Assembly: GCA_041447245.1 (NCBI GenBank)
Contig: JBGMEA010000021.1
Location: 1-64,000 of the forward strand
Direction of reading: 5' to 3'
DNA length: 64,000 nt
Origin: JBGMEA01 sp041447245
GTDB lineage: Bacteria; Bacillota; Clostridia; Eubacteriales; Anaerofustaceae
Of the stretch, positions 25,153-33,316 are shown piece by piece. The notes under the pieces are model-generated. The model was given only the letters and a program-made list of their open reading frames with translations. It was not told the DNA's origin and did no database searches. The translations under genes were made by a program, and so were the position numbers. How positions within the stretch are numbered: position 1 is the first letter of the stretch; each line of letters starts with the position of its first letter.

Positions 25153-26826
25153 TTACTGTTCGATCGAATCCGTGCGGTAAACAAACTTCACGCTTCCGCT
25201 CACGCCGTCCGCAATGCCCGAGAAGTTCTGATAATCCTGTCCCGCAGCAATCACCGCCGCCAAACGGTCGGCCAGATCCTGATAGTTTCCGCCGAGACCG
25301 CTCACCAGCTGTTCGATCCCCTGCGTGTAGAAATCGCTTTCTCCCTGCGAGAGCTTCGACACGCCGTCTTTCAGGCTTCCCGCACCAGAGAGCACCTGCA
25401 CGCCGCCCTGATAGAGTTTATAGACTCCCGTGTACAGATCATCCGCGCCGTCCGCCACCTGTGAGGCACCTGCCGCCAGTGTCTGCGAACCCGTGTAAGC
25501 GCCGTCCACGCCGTCCGTATAATCGCACAGTCCGTTGTAGAACTGCATCGTCGCGTCAAGCTGTCCTTTCAGCGCGGCAAGCTCTGCTTTCAGCGTGTCG
25601 TCACTCGTCACCGTTGTCAGATAAGCAATCGTCGAAACATAGTTGTCGGAGGTTAACGTCACCGTCGAGCCGACCGCCGCGCTCAGCTGTGTGCTCGCAC
25701 TCGAGAACACGCCGTTCACCAGCTGCAGTGCGCCCGCATCCAGCGTCGCGCTCTGCGAAGACAGCGTGCCGAGCCCGTCCCGCAGATTGCCCGCTCCCGC
25801 ATTGACGGATTCCGCGCCGCTCTTCAATGTGGATGCTCCGCTCAGCAGGTCGTTTGCTCCGCTCACCAGAGCGCTGCACCCGTTATACAGGCTTTCCGAT
25901 CCCGCATACAGGTCGCTCGCCCCGCTCATCAGAGAGGACGCCGCAGTTTCGAGCTGCGTGAGCGAGTCGCTCAGTTCATCGATGGACGCCGTTGAAATAT
26001 CGATGTTGTTGAACAGTTCGCTCGTCCCGAGCGTCATCGTGCCGGAAAGTGAGTAATCGGTGGTGTCCGCTTCGATTTCCACATAATCCGGAATATTCAG
26101 CGCGGAACTGTCCACATTCAGGCTGTCCGAAAGACCCGGGCAGGCATACCCCACCACGATGTTTCTGCTGCCGTCGTTGTAAACCGACCCGTTCGTCACG
26201 CTCACATTGCTGAACGTATCTCCGTCCAGAACGGTTCCGCTCACCATCACGAACGGGACGTATACGGAATACCCCAGTTCGCTCGTCTTGGCATTGTTCG
26301 CATAGTCAAAACGGATTTTCACATGTCCGCTCTTCCCTGCCAGATCGGCGGGAGCAATTTCCTGCCCGTCGAGATAGTAGGTTACGCCCACCGTCACAGG
26401 CAGCGATGCATCCGTCGTACCCTGATAATGGATGTCGTTTCCGTCCGCGTTCCAGATGTAACTGTTTCCGTTTTGGGAAAACGTTTCATCCCCCTTGGTA
26501 TTTTCAATGTTGCTCAGTTGCGAATAATCCGTAATCGTTGCGGACGCATTTGCATTTTTCAGCCAATCGCTCACGATCACTTCCTGCAGACTGCCGTTCG
26601 CATCACCGATGGCATACACCGTTTCTTCCTTGCCGACCGAGCTGTTGCTCGTACTGACGTGAATTGTGTTGCTGATGGCGTTTTCCAGCGCACTTTCGTC
26701 GGATGCCGCAGACGTATCGCTCTGCCCCGCAAACGTATAGCCGGATATGCTCAGCGTCACCGTCATCACGGCAATTGCAACGGAGGCTGCCAGCAGCGCC
26801 TTTTTCTTCTTTGATTGTTTCATCAT
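25153..26826 (-). CDS. Secreted heptad-repeat partner of the MMPL exporter (YhgE/Pip-related)
   Basis: This 557-residue protein has a basic N-terminus and a hydrophobic stretch (about 9-34) acting as signal or anchor. Residues about 280-530 contain many x-x-L-x-x-G-(A/S) heptads (for example L-Y-A-G-S-E-S-L-Y-N-G and L-L-S-G-A-S-T-L-K-S-G). These form the long coiled coil seen in YhgE/Pip proteins and in lactic-acid-bacteria partners of MMPL transporters. No YhgE membrane region follows the repeats. It overlaps the MMPL stop by an ATGA and almost certainly works with that exporter. GGAGG precedes ATG codons at 26826 and 26823. Confidence 0.8.
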   Translation of the reverse strand: MMKQSKKKKALLAASVAIAVMTVTLSISGYTFAGQSDTSAASDESALENAISNTIHVSTSNSSVGKEETVYAIGDANGSLQEVIVSDWLKNANASATITDYSQLSNIENTKGDETFSQNGNSYIWNADGNDIHYQGTTDASLPVTVGVTYYLDGQEIAPADLAGKSGHVKIRFDYANNAKTSELGYSVYVPFVMVSGTVLDGDTFSNVSVTNGSVYNDGSRNIVVGYACPGLSDSLNVDSSALNIPDYVEIEADTTDYSLSGTMTLGTSELFNNIDISTASIDELSDSLTQLETAASSLMSGASDLYAGSESLYNGCSALVSGANDLLSGASTLKSGAESVNAGAGNLRDGLGTLSSQSATLDAGALQLVNGVFSSASTQLSAAVGSTVTLTSDNYVSTIAYLTTVTSDDTLKAELAALKGQLDATMQFYNGLCDYTDGVDGAYTGSQTLAAGASQVADGADDLYTGVYKLYQGGVQVLSGAGSLKDGVSKLSQGESDFYTQGIEQLVSGLGGNYQDLADRLAAVIAAGQDYQNFSGIADGVSGSVKFVYRTDSIEQ

Positions 26827-28925
26827 ATTTCCTCCGGTTCGACGGCGGATACCGTCGTGTTTTTGTTAAATTTGTATAACCACGTCGTCTTGCAGATGAA
26901 TTTGTCCAGCCACAGGAACAGCGACGGCAGAATCAGAATCACCGAAGCCATGCTGATGATCGCGCCGCGCGCCATCAGTTCACACATCGACTTGATCATA
27001 TCGATGTTGGAGTAGACCGCCACCCCGATGGTTGCCGCAAACAACCCGAGCGCGCTCACCAAAATCGACGGGATCGACGTGGCCAGTGCCACGCTCACGG
27101 CATCGTGTTTCTCCAGCCCGAGCGAGCGTTCTTTCAGATAACGGTTCGTCATCAGAATCGCGTAATCCACGGTCGCGCCGAGCTGAATCGTGCTGATACA
27201 CACCGGCGTGATAAACGGCAGCACCGTCCCCGTATAATACGGGATGCCCAGATTGATGAAGATCGCAAACTCGATGAGCGCCACCAGAATGATCGGCAGG
27301 CTTGCCGATTTCAGCACGATGGCAATAATCACAAAGATTGCCGCAATGGAAATCATCGTCACCACATCGAAGTCATGATCGGTAATGCTGATCATATCCT
27401 TTGTGCAGGGAGCCTCCCCGATGAGCATCGCATTCGAATCATAGCTCTTGAGAATCGATTCCAACTGATCAATCTGCGTGTTGACCTCATCGCTCGCCAC
27501 CTTGTACTCCGAGTTGATCAACAAGAGTTTATAGTCTTTGCTTTCAAACACTTCCTTTAAGGTGTCGGGGATCACATCCTCCGGCACATCCGTTCCGATC
27601 ACCGAATCAAGCCCGATGGTTGCATTCACTCCGTCCACGGCATTGATCTGCGCAATCAGATCATTCATCTGCTTTTGTGTCAGATCCGAACGGACCAATG
27701 CCATATGCGTCGTCGCGATGTCGAATTCTTCCGAAAGCTTCGAATTCGCAATGACATAATCGATATCCGACGGCAGCGACTGCGCCAGATCATAATATTT
27801 TTCTGCGTGCAGGTACCCGTACAGCGCGGGTCCGATTACCAGAAAGAAAACAACAAGGAAAATGAACGCGTGTTTTGTGATCCCCTTGGACAGCTTCCTC
27901 ATATCTGGCAGAATCGAACGGTGCATCGTTTTCTCAAGCGGTTTGTCGAATATCAGAATCAGGGACGGAAGCAGCGTCACGCTGGCAATCACACCGAGCA
28001 GCACCCCTTTTGCCATCACGATCCCGAGATTGAACCCGAGCGTGTACGTCATAAAGCACAGTGCGATAAATCCGGCAATCGTCGTCAGCGAGCTTCCCGT
28101 AACGGAACGCACCGTGTTGACAATGGCATGTTCCATCGCCGTCTGATGATCGGGCTGATTCGCCTTCTCCTCGCAGTAACTGTGCCAGAGGAAGATCGAA
28201 TAATCCATCGTCACTGCCAGCTGCAGCACCGCCGCCAGCGCTTTCGTGATGTAGGAAACATCGCCCAAAAAGAAATTGGAACCGAAATTGTAGAAAATCG
28301 CCATTCCGATGCTGGCAAGAAACAGAAACGGCACCAGCCAAGAATCCATGAACAGCATCATCACGGCGCAGGCCAGCACCACCGCAATGAGAACGTAAAT
28401 CGGTTCTTCCTGCTGGCACAGATCTTTCATATCCGTCACCAGAGCCGACAGCCCCGCGACAAAACATTGGCTCCCCGCAATGGAGCGGATCTGCGTGATG
28501 GCATTGATTGTCGCATCTTCCGATGTGCCCGTGTCGAAGAAGACTGCCATCAATGTGGCGTCTCCGCTGTTGAACGCATCGTAGTATTTCGACGGAAGAA
28601 TGGAAATCGGCACATCGGCGTCCGCAAAATCATCATACCAGATGACGCTTTTCACATGATCCACCGTCTCAATGTCACTCTTGAGTGCGGATACCTGTTT
28701 TGTGCTCATCCCTTCCACAACAATCAGGGAAAAAGAGCCGGTCCCGAACTCGTCCAACAGTTCATTCTGCCCGATTACCGTGTCGATGTCCGACGGCAGA
28801 TAATCGAGCATGTCATAGTTAATGCGCGTGTTTTTATACCCGAACGCACTGGGTATGAGCAGCAATACGCACACAATGAGAATCGGTATGCGTAACCTCA
28901 CGACTGCTTTGCTGAATTGATGCAT
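26823..28925 (-). CDS. MMPL/RND-family transporter
   Basis: The protein (700 residues) has the twofold RND layout: helix 1, a large extracytoplasmic loop (about 35-165), five helices, a second loop (about 375-520) and five more helices. M-D-Y-S-I-F-L-W in the first half and V-D-Y-A-I-L-M-T in the second carry the helix-4 and helix-10 Asp-Tyr proton-relay residues. MMPL proteins export lipids or hydrophobic compounds using the proton gradient. The gene is the first of a two-gene operon with the heptad-repeat protein and is divergent from a TetR regulator, an arrangement typical of inducible efflux. Confidence 0.9.
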   Translation of the reverse strand: MHQFSKAVVRLRIPILIVCVLLLIPSAFGYKNTRINYDMLDYLPSDIDTVIGQNELLDEFGTGSFSLIVVEGMSTKQVSALKSDIETVDHVKSVIWYDDFADADVPISILPSKYYDAFNSGDATLMAVFFDTGTSEDATINAITQIRSIAGSQCFVAGLSALVTDMKDLCQQEEPIYVLIAVVLACAVMMLFMDSWLVPFLFLASIGMAIFYNFGSNFFLGDVSYITKALAAVLQLAVTMDYSIFLWHSYCEEKANQPDHQTAMEHAIVNTVRSVTGSSLTTIAGFIALCFMTYTLGFNLGIVMAKGVLLGVIASVTLLPSLILIFDKPLEKTMHRSILPDMRKLSKGITKHAFIFLVVFFLVIGPALYGYLHAEKYYDLAQSLPSDIDYVIANSKLSEEFDIATTHMALVRSDLTQKQMNDLIAQINAVDGVNATIGLDSVIGTDVPEDVIPDTLKEVFESKDYKLLLINSEYKVASDEVNTQIDQLESILKSYDSNAMLIGEAPCTKDMISITDHDFDVVTMISIAAIFVIIAIVLKSASLPIILVALIEFAIFINLGIPYYTGTVLPFITPVCISTIQLGATVDYAILMTNRYLKERSLGLEKHDAVSVALATSIPSILVSALGLFAATIGVAVYSNIDMIKSMCELMARGAIISMASVILILPSLFLWLDKFICKTTWLYKFNKNTTVSAVEPEEI

Positions 28926-28940
28926 GCTGCAACCTCCAAA

Positions 28941-28986
28941 TATTGACTGTTGGTCATTATACGACTATAATGACTATTAGTCAATA
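28941..28986. promoter_or_regulatory. Symmetric TetR operator containing two divergent promoters
   Basis: A 46-bp interrupted palindrome: TATTGACT-5-TCATTAT-6-ATAATGA-5-AGTCAATA. Each strand carries the same promoter, TTGACT-17-TATAAT. The plus-strand copy (28943-28971) reads towards tetR and the minus-strand copy (28984-28956) towards the MMPL operon. A TetR dimer bound here would block both at once. Confidence 0.82.
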
Positions 28987-29060
28987 TTTATTTCGAAAAA
29001 TTTACACTAACCAAAACAAAACCGTTTTACACTTGAATCCTACTTGGAGAAAACGATATA

Positions 29061-29687
29061 ATGAAAGAAAAAAACAAGGACACCGACATGACAAAAATCA
29101 GAGAGCTGAATGCGGCAATGAGGCAAAAACGGGCAAACCTGCTGAATGCGGCGCGTTATCTGTTTATCGAAAAAGGCTTTCACAACACCTCCATCGATGC
29201 GATTGTCAATTCTGCCCAGGTTGCCAAGGGGACATTCTATCTGTATTTCAAAGACAAAGAGGATATTCTCAATGAAATTGTCTATGAAATCAACCGCACC
29301 ATTCTGCTCAAGGCTTATAACGCGGCAAGGGAACTGCACACCAAGGACAAACTGGAACGGTTTATTTTCATGATCGATTCCATCATCGACCACTTCATAA
29401 AAAATCCCGATGAGTTGGTGCTCGTTCACCGCAATTTTTCCTGGCCGCTCATCAAAGAACGCATCTTTGCAACGCAGGAAGACGCGGATTTGTCCGAGGC
29501 GCTCAACTGGCTGGTGGAAAACTACCGCGTCAGAAAAACGGAAGAGGACGAGATCGCCAATATCATCTATGCCATCGTTGAAATGTGCGGCTCTCTTTGT
29601 TATTCGTGCATTATCAAGCAGCAGCCGACGGATATTTTCACCATGAAGCCGACTTTATATAAAATGATCCGCAGAATTCTGAGCTGA
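29061..29687 (+). CDS. TetR/AcrR-family regulator
   Basis: A 208-residue protein. The N-terminal helix-turn-helix is clear: A-A-R-Y-L-F-I-E-K-G-F-H-N-T-S-I-D-A-I-V, then A-K-G-T-F-Y-L-Y-F-K-D-K-E-D-I-L. The C-terminal ligand domain is unclassified. It is divergent from the MMPL exporter operon and shares a symmetric operator-promoter with it, so it is the likely repressor, released by an exported compound. The ATG at 29061 has a GGAG about 12 bases upstream; the ATG at 29088 with AAGGA 8 bases upstream is an equally good alternative and still leaves the DNA-binding domain whole. Confidence 0.9.
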   Translation: MKEKNKDTDMTKIRELNAAMRQKRANLLNAARYLFIEKGFHNTSIDAIVNSAQVAKGTFYLYFKDKEDILNEIVYEINRTILLKAYNAARELHTKDKLERFIFMIDSIIDHFIKNPDELVLVHRNFSWPLIKERIFATQEDADLSEALNWLVENYRVRKTEEDEIANIIYAIVEMCGSLCYSCIIKQQPTDIFTMKPTLYKMIRRILS

Positions 29688-29730
29688 CCGATTTTTCATT
29701 TTGAACAAACCGCACATCAATTGTTTTTTG

Positions 29731-29757
29731 CAATAAAAAAACGGCGAATATTCGCCG
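29731..29757 (-). terminator. Palindromic hairpin, possible minus-strand terminator
   Basis: CGGCGAATATTCGCCG is a perfect 16-bp palindrome with seven T after it on the minus strand. No minus-strand gene lies immediately upstream, so its role is unclear. Confidence 0.4.
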
Positions 29758-29820
29758 CAAACTCTTTCTTCTTTTGATAAAAGCATTATAATGGAATCAG
29801 AAAACAAGGAGGACTCAGCA

Positions 29821-30123
29821 ATGAAAAAATTCACATTGGACGAAGCCAAAGAAACAGCCGCAAAGCTTGGTATTGATTTTGACAAAGTCACGTTTACCTT
29901 AAACGAATTCTGCGAAGGAATGAACATCGAACTCGAACACGGCACGGTTGACCCGCACACAAACGTCACCAATGACGATCCGCTGACGACTGCCAAAATC
30001 GCTTTGGCGCATTTGACCGAAGTGCCTATTTATTACAACGACGACATCGGATTGGAAGCTTGGGAACACGCCGTCGAACACTTTAAAGGCGACCCGAAAG
30101 GCAAAAAAATTCAGATCGTGTAA
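29821..30123 (+). CDS. DUF5661 family protein
   Basis: A small 100-residue protein of unknown function. It contains the family block E-L-E-H-G-T-V-D-P-H-T-N-V-T-N-D-D-P-L followed by A-K-I-A-L-A-H-L-T-E-V-P-I-Y-Y. The clustered Asp, His and Asn residues could bind metal. The ATG at 29821 has a perfect AAGGAGG upstream. An in-frame ATG at 29791 lies inside a TATAAT box (29787-29792), so it cannot be the start if that box is the -10 element. The gene is monocistronic with its own terminator. Confidence 0.82.
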   Translation: MKKFTLDEAKETAAKLGIDFDKVTFTLNEFCEGMNIELEHGTVDPHTNVTNDDPLTTAKIALAHLTEVPIYYNDDIGLEAWEHAVEHFKGDPKGKKIQIV

Positions 30124-30127
30124 CACA

Positions 30128-30165
30128 AAAGACAGTGTCGGAAATTTCCTTCACTGTCTTTTTTT
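30128..30165 (+). terminator. Rho-independent terminator of the DUF5661 gene
   Basis: AAAGACAGTG/CACTGTCTTT with a 14-base loop and T-run, 5 bases after the stop. Confidence 0.88.
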
Positions 30166-30194
30166 ATTTGAGCAGTATGCGCTGCTTCGGCAAT

Positions 30195-30740
30195 TTATCG
30201 TGTTGAATAAAGAATCAGGCTGAAATACGTGATGCTGTCAGCTCCGTTGATATAATGCACGCCGCTTTTTTTGGCAAGTTCCACGACGGAAATACCGAAA
30301 CTTTCGACTGCGGGATGCATGCGTTCGGGGAAGCGGCACGGCGCATTCGGATACGTGCACGATGCACAGATGCCGCAGCCTTCCGTGGAAAGCGTGAAGG
30401 CATCGGGATATGCGGTGCGCACCAGCGCAAGCACATCATCCGTCACCTGTTCGTGGTGCTTTGCCGCTTCCCTCCACAAAGACGGGTCATATCGGCTCTC
30501 GAGTACCGTCTTTGTTGTAAAGACCAACGCATCGTCGTACTTCAAACAGTTTGCTTTGCACTCCTCAACACTTCCGACCGCGGGCGGACAAGCCCAGTTT
30601 GTGCCGTACATGCCGCATCCGTTCTTTTCGCAGATCGCTCTGACCTCCGCAGAGAACGGAATCTCCCCTGTCGGAATCACTGCGTGTTCCCAGATGCCGA
30701 GGTCGTATTTTTCTTTTCGAATTGTTTCTTCCATGTTCAT
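30195..30740 (-). CDS. DUF2284 metal-binding protein
   Basis: The protein (181 residues) contains three Cys-rich blocks: C-E-K-N-G-C-G-M-Y-G-T-N-W-A-C-P-P, then C-K-A-N-C, then G-C-G-I-C-A-S-C-T-Y-P-N-A-P-C-R. This is the DUF2284 pattern of predicted iron-sulfur or other metal-binding proteins in anaerobes. Function unknown. The ATG at 30740 lies 7 bases after the stop of the P-loop kinase gene and uses the GTGAGG that spans that stop. An upstream extension to 30794 would overlap the kinase gene. Confidence 0.8.
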   Translation of the reverse strand: MNMEETIRKEKYDLGIWEHAVIPTGEIPFSAEVRAICEKNGCGMYGTNWACPPAVGSVEECKANCLKYDDALVFTTKTVLESRYDPSLWREAAKHHEQVTDDVLALVRTAYPDAFTLSTEGCGICASCTYPNAPCRFPERMHPAVESFGISVVELAKKSGVHYINGADSITYFSLILYSTR

Positions 30741-30747
30741 AGCATCC

Positions 30748-31248
30748 TCACTGATCCGATGCGGAGTTCTTTGATACGGTCTCGATTTTTGCAACCACGT
30801 CCGACAGAGGGCAATCTGTTTCGATTACATCCGTTGCACCGATCCGAAGCACAGGCTCCACTTCCATGATATATTTCAAAACGAGCCGACGATCTTCCGC
30901 GGACTTGCCATATGGATTGTTCGTTCGGGTTTCGATCCGTTTCAGGAGAATCTCTGTCGGCGCGTGCAGCAGCACGATCCGATCAAACCTGTCGTAAAAC
31001 TTTCCCTGATTTGTTTTGCATCCGCACACAAACAAAAGCTCGGTTGTATGCGTTTCAAGAAGATTCGAAATCGCATCCTCTCTCCATACCCAATCAGGCT
31101 CCCCACCTTCATCCTTCACCCATTCGCACCATTCGTCGGTATCGGTATCGACTGCGCGGTATCCTTTTTCACGCAGTGCAACAATCACGGATGATTTCCC
31201 TGATCCTGACATGCCGGTAATGAAAATGACAGATCGTTGCTTGTTCAA
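30748..31248 (-). CDS. P-loop kinase-like ATPase with probable TTG start
   Basis: A 166-residue protein with Walker A G-M-S-G-S-G-K-S-S at residues about 12-20, D-T-D-T-D-E-W (acceptor-site region) and a lid-like R-I-E-T-R-T-N-N-P-Y-G-K. It resembles small nucleotide or shikimate-type kinases; substrate unknown. No in-frame ATG lies upstream of the P-loop. The most sensible start is the TTG at 31248. That TTG overlaps the stop (TTGA) of a 25-codon reading frame that itself begins with an ATGA overlap on the upstream phosphatase stop, suggesting a coupled translation relay. The function of the short frame is not known. Confidence 0.65.
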   Translation of the reverse strand: MNKQRSVIFITGMSGSGKSSVIVALREKGYRAVDTDTDEWCEWVKDEGGEPDWVWREDAISNLLETHTTELLFVCGCKTNQGKFYDRFDRIVLLHAPTEILLKRIETRTNNPYGKSAEDRRLVLKYIMEVEPVLRIGATDVIETDCPLSDVVAKIETVSKNSASDQ

Positions 31249-31318
31249 ACGCCGTCTCGCCTTTCCGAAATTTGATTGAGTACCATTAAATTCCCAACAT
31301 TCATTGCGATCTCCCCAC

Positions 31319-32413
31319 TCATCGTTCCACCGCAATCAGCGGCACATTCATTTCCGCGTCGGTCAATCCCGCATGCACACCGACAAACATTGCCGCATTC
31401 TCATACGTATTGAACAAAGATACATCGGATATTGCCACCGCGACATAATCGCCGACCAACTCGTCAAACAACGGGTGGTTCTCTCCCAACCCGAACAGCG
31501 CGGTTTCCTTCAGACGATCTCTTGAAAACAATAAAAATTGACCGCCGAATGCCGTTTCGAATTCGGTTTCAAATTGCTCGTGCATGCCGTCTTTGATGAA
31601 ACAATTCAGCGCTCTCGGCTCAAACGAAGGCGCGCGCACCAGACATTCCGTGATGCTCGGATAATCCAGGATGCATTCGTTTCGGGTGTCCGTCATTCCG
31701 TGATCCGCCGTAACGATCAGCAGCGTGTCGGTCAGCTCCGCGCATAGTTTCTCCAAACGATCATTGATCTGCAACACTGCCGCCGATGCTTCCGAAGACC
31801 CGCAGCCCTTTCTGTGCATCGTGCTGTCGGGTTCGGGACAGTAACAATAGATGTACTTTCGTTCATCCGTCGAGCACAGTTGTTTCACATGTCCGCACAG
31901 CTCCTCCAGATTGGCATATGTCAAATCACCGAACGGCGAGACCGTGTAGGTTTGAAAACCCTTTGCACGGATAGCGTCTTGGACTGTCTCATACGGCAGA
32001 TACGTCTGCGCGACGGGATACTCGGCGGCACTTCCTCCGCACTCGTCCGTATTGCGAAAGACGACCACGTTTTTTTCGACTTGTGGGAAATACATCGTCC
32101 ATCCGAACCACGCATGACGGTTCGGCATGAGACCGCTCTCGATTGCCGTCGTAGCGGAAACCGTTGTGGTTGGATAAACCGACGATACCGACTTCAAAAC
32201 GTGTTTTCTCAGAAAGCTGTCCGAGGGCAAATGCCTGTTGAGCACTTCAGTCCCCAACGCGTCAAACAACATGACGACAACATTCGAATACCCTTTCGCG
32301 AGCAATTTGTCCAACTCGGGCATCGTTTTATCGTTCGGTTCTGTGCCAAAATACGCCAACACGGAATTTGGGATATTGACGATACTGTTTTCGTAATCAG
32401 GATACTGTATCAT
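31319..32413 (-). CDS. Alkaline-phosphatase-superfamily phosphodiesterase (type I PDE/nucleotide pyrophosphatase)
   Basis: The protein has 364 residues. Metal-site motifs are visible: V-V-V-M-L-F-D-A-L-G (first metal Asp), V-Y-P-T-T-T-V-S-A-T-T (nucleophile Thr), P-E-P-D-S-T-M-H-R-K-G and V-T-A-D-H-G-M-T-D (Asp-His pair). There is no signal peptide, so it is probably cytoplasmic. The substrate could be a phosphodiester or phosphonate. It lies just downstream of the aguB 3' fragment on the same strand and may be transcribed with it. Confidence 0.82.
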   Translation of the reverse strand: MIQYPDYENSIVNIPNSVLAYFGTEPNDKTMPELDKLLAKGYSNVVVMLFDALGTEVLNRHLPSDSFLRKHVLKSVSSVYPTTTVSATTAIESGLMPNRHAWFGWTMYFPQVEKNVVVFRNTDECGGSAAEYPVAQTYLPYETVQDAIRAKGFQTYTVSPFGDLTYANLEELCGHVKQLCSTDERKYIYCYCPEPDSTMHRKGCGSSEASAAVLQINDRLEKLCAELTDTLLIVTADHGMTDTRNECILDYPSITECLVRAPSFEPRALNCFIKDGMHEQFETEFETAFGGQFLLFSRDRLKETALFGLGENHPLFDELVGDYVAVAISDVSLFNTYENAAMFVGVHAGLTDAEMNVPLIAVER

Positions 32414-32446
32414 ATTGCTGCTCTCGTTTGTTTCATATTGCGGACA

Positions 32447-32625
32447 TCACTCTTCCCCGTCATTCGTCATGATCGCCCCGTACAGTTCGGGTCTGCGGTC
32501 GCGGAACACACCCCACTCCGTGCGCTGTGCTTCGAGTGCGTCCAAATCAAAGCTCGCCGTCAGCACCGTCTCCTCGGTTCGTCCCGCCTGCGCGATTTTC
32601 GCTCCCGTACCGTCCGTGATAGTAT
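32447..32625 (-). pseudogene. Duplicated 3' end of aguB
   Basis: The last 56 codons repeat the C-terminus of the intact N-carbamoylputrescine amidase at 33317. The final ~40 residues (S/T-F-D-L-D-A-L-E-A-Q-R-T-E-W-G-V-F-R-D-R-R-P-E-L) are almost identical, and the first ~15 codons are more diverged. It has no start of its own; the frame is closed by TGA where the intact gene reads one Lys and TAA. It abuts the stop codon of the foreign gene at 32628. This is most likely the displaced original gene end after an insertion. Confidence 0.85.
32450..32620 (-). repeat. Direct repeat, distal copy (aguB 3' end)
   Basis: About 171 bases align without gaps to 33323-33493 (offset 873). The first ~145 bases are nearly identical, and the remainder clearly diverged but homologous. 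The two copies bracket the AT-rich gene at 32628-33164. Confidence 0.85.
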
Positions 32626-32627
32626 AC

Positions 32628-33164
32628 TCAGTTTTCCTTATATGCAAGCATATTCGACAATGCTCGCTCATATAATCCGTTAATTGTAACTTTTGTTATA
32701 TACCCGCTTTGAATAATGGAAATCCCATCCATTTGAGCGTAATTATCAATTTCTTGAATTTTTATGATATCGGTTTTCACATCAAGTACTAGCCCCGTAT
32801 GAAACAAATCCTCTTGAGTATTACAAAGCGTGACAATGAATCCATTTGTTTTTGCAATCAATAATATGGACTGCAATAGCTCTCCTTCAAACAAAAAACT
32901 GTTTGAAAAATCACTAGAGTTAATCATACACAATAGCTTGATCTTATTTTCATATTTGCCATCGTATGTTATTTTGACAATATTTACAAGTTGCGTATAG
33001 TAATATCCTGTTACAAAACCCTCCTTTGTCGCTATAAGTATAATCACGGCTTGATTTGTTAAAGCAACTATTTTCCCCACATAAAAACTATCATTATCAT
33101 TCGCATCATCATAAATCGTTATCAATTGTTGTCCTTCAAACAGTTCCTTTAATAAATCGTACAT
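32628..33164 (-). CDS. AT-rich cargo gene of unknown function, tandem small beta-barrel protein
   Basis: A 178-residue protein with no family I recognise. It seems to contain two similar halves, each with a short strand pattern: F-Y-V-G-K-I-V-A-L-T-N-Q-A-V-I-I-L then V-N-I-V-K-I, and F-H-T-G-L-V-L-D-V-K-T-D-I-I-K-I then I-T-K-V-T-I. This is compatible with duplicated SH3- or Sm-like barrels. The start at 33164 has AAGGGGGAT upstream. The gene and its 125-base leader are much richer in A+T than the flanks and lie between direct repeats of the aguB 3' end, so it was probably acquired. A defence role is only a guess from context. Confidence 0.6.
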   Translation of the reverse strand: MYDLLKELFEGQQLITIYDDANDNDSFYVGKIVALTNQAVIILIATKEGFVTGYYYTQLVNIVKITYDGKYENKIKLLCMINSSDFSNSFLFEGELLQSILLIAKTNGFIVTLCNTQEDLFHTGLVLDVKTDIIKIQEIDNYAQMDGISIIQSGYITKVTINGLYERALSNMLAYKEN

Positions 33165-33316
33165 AGCATCCCCCTTAATATATTCATCCAATATTATTAA
33201 TTTATTAACACTCGTTAACGGATTTTCCTTGCATAAAAAGGCAGCTCAGTCAAACTATTTCAGATAAATACTCGGAATAATTTTTTATAACCATAATTCT
33301 TTACTATGATATAGTT

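Noticed and set aside
27675..28895. Long plus-strand frame (406 codons) opposite the MMPL gene
   Set aside because: Antisense shadow, Arg/His/Gln-rich with no fold signature, while the opposite strand encodes a clear RND transporter.
32447..32671. Separate 74-residue gene
   Set aside because: Apart from its first few residues it is only the duplicated end of aguB; there is no ribosome site.
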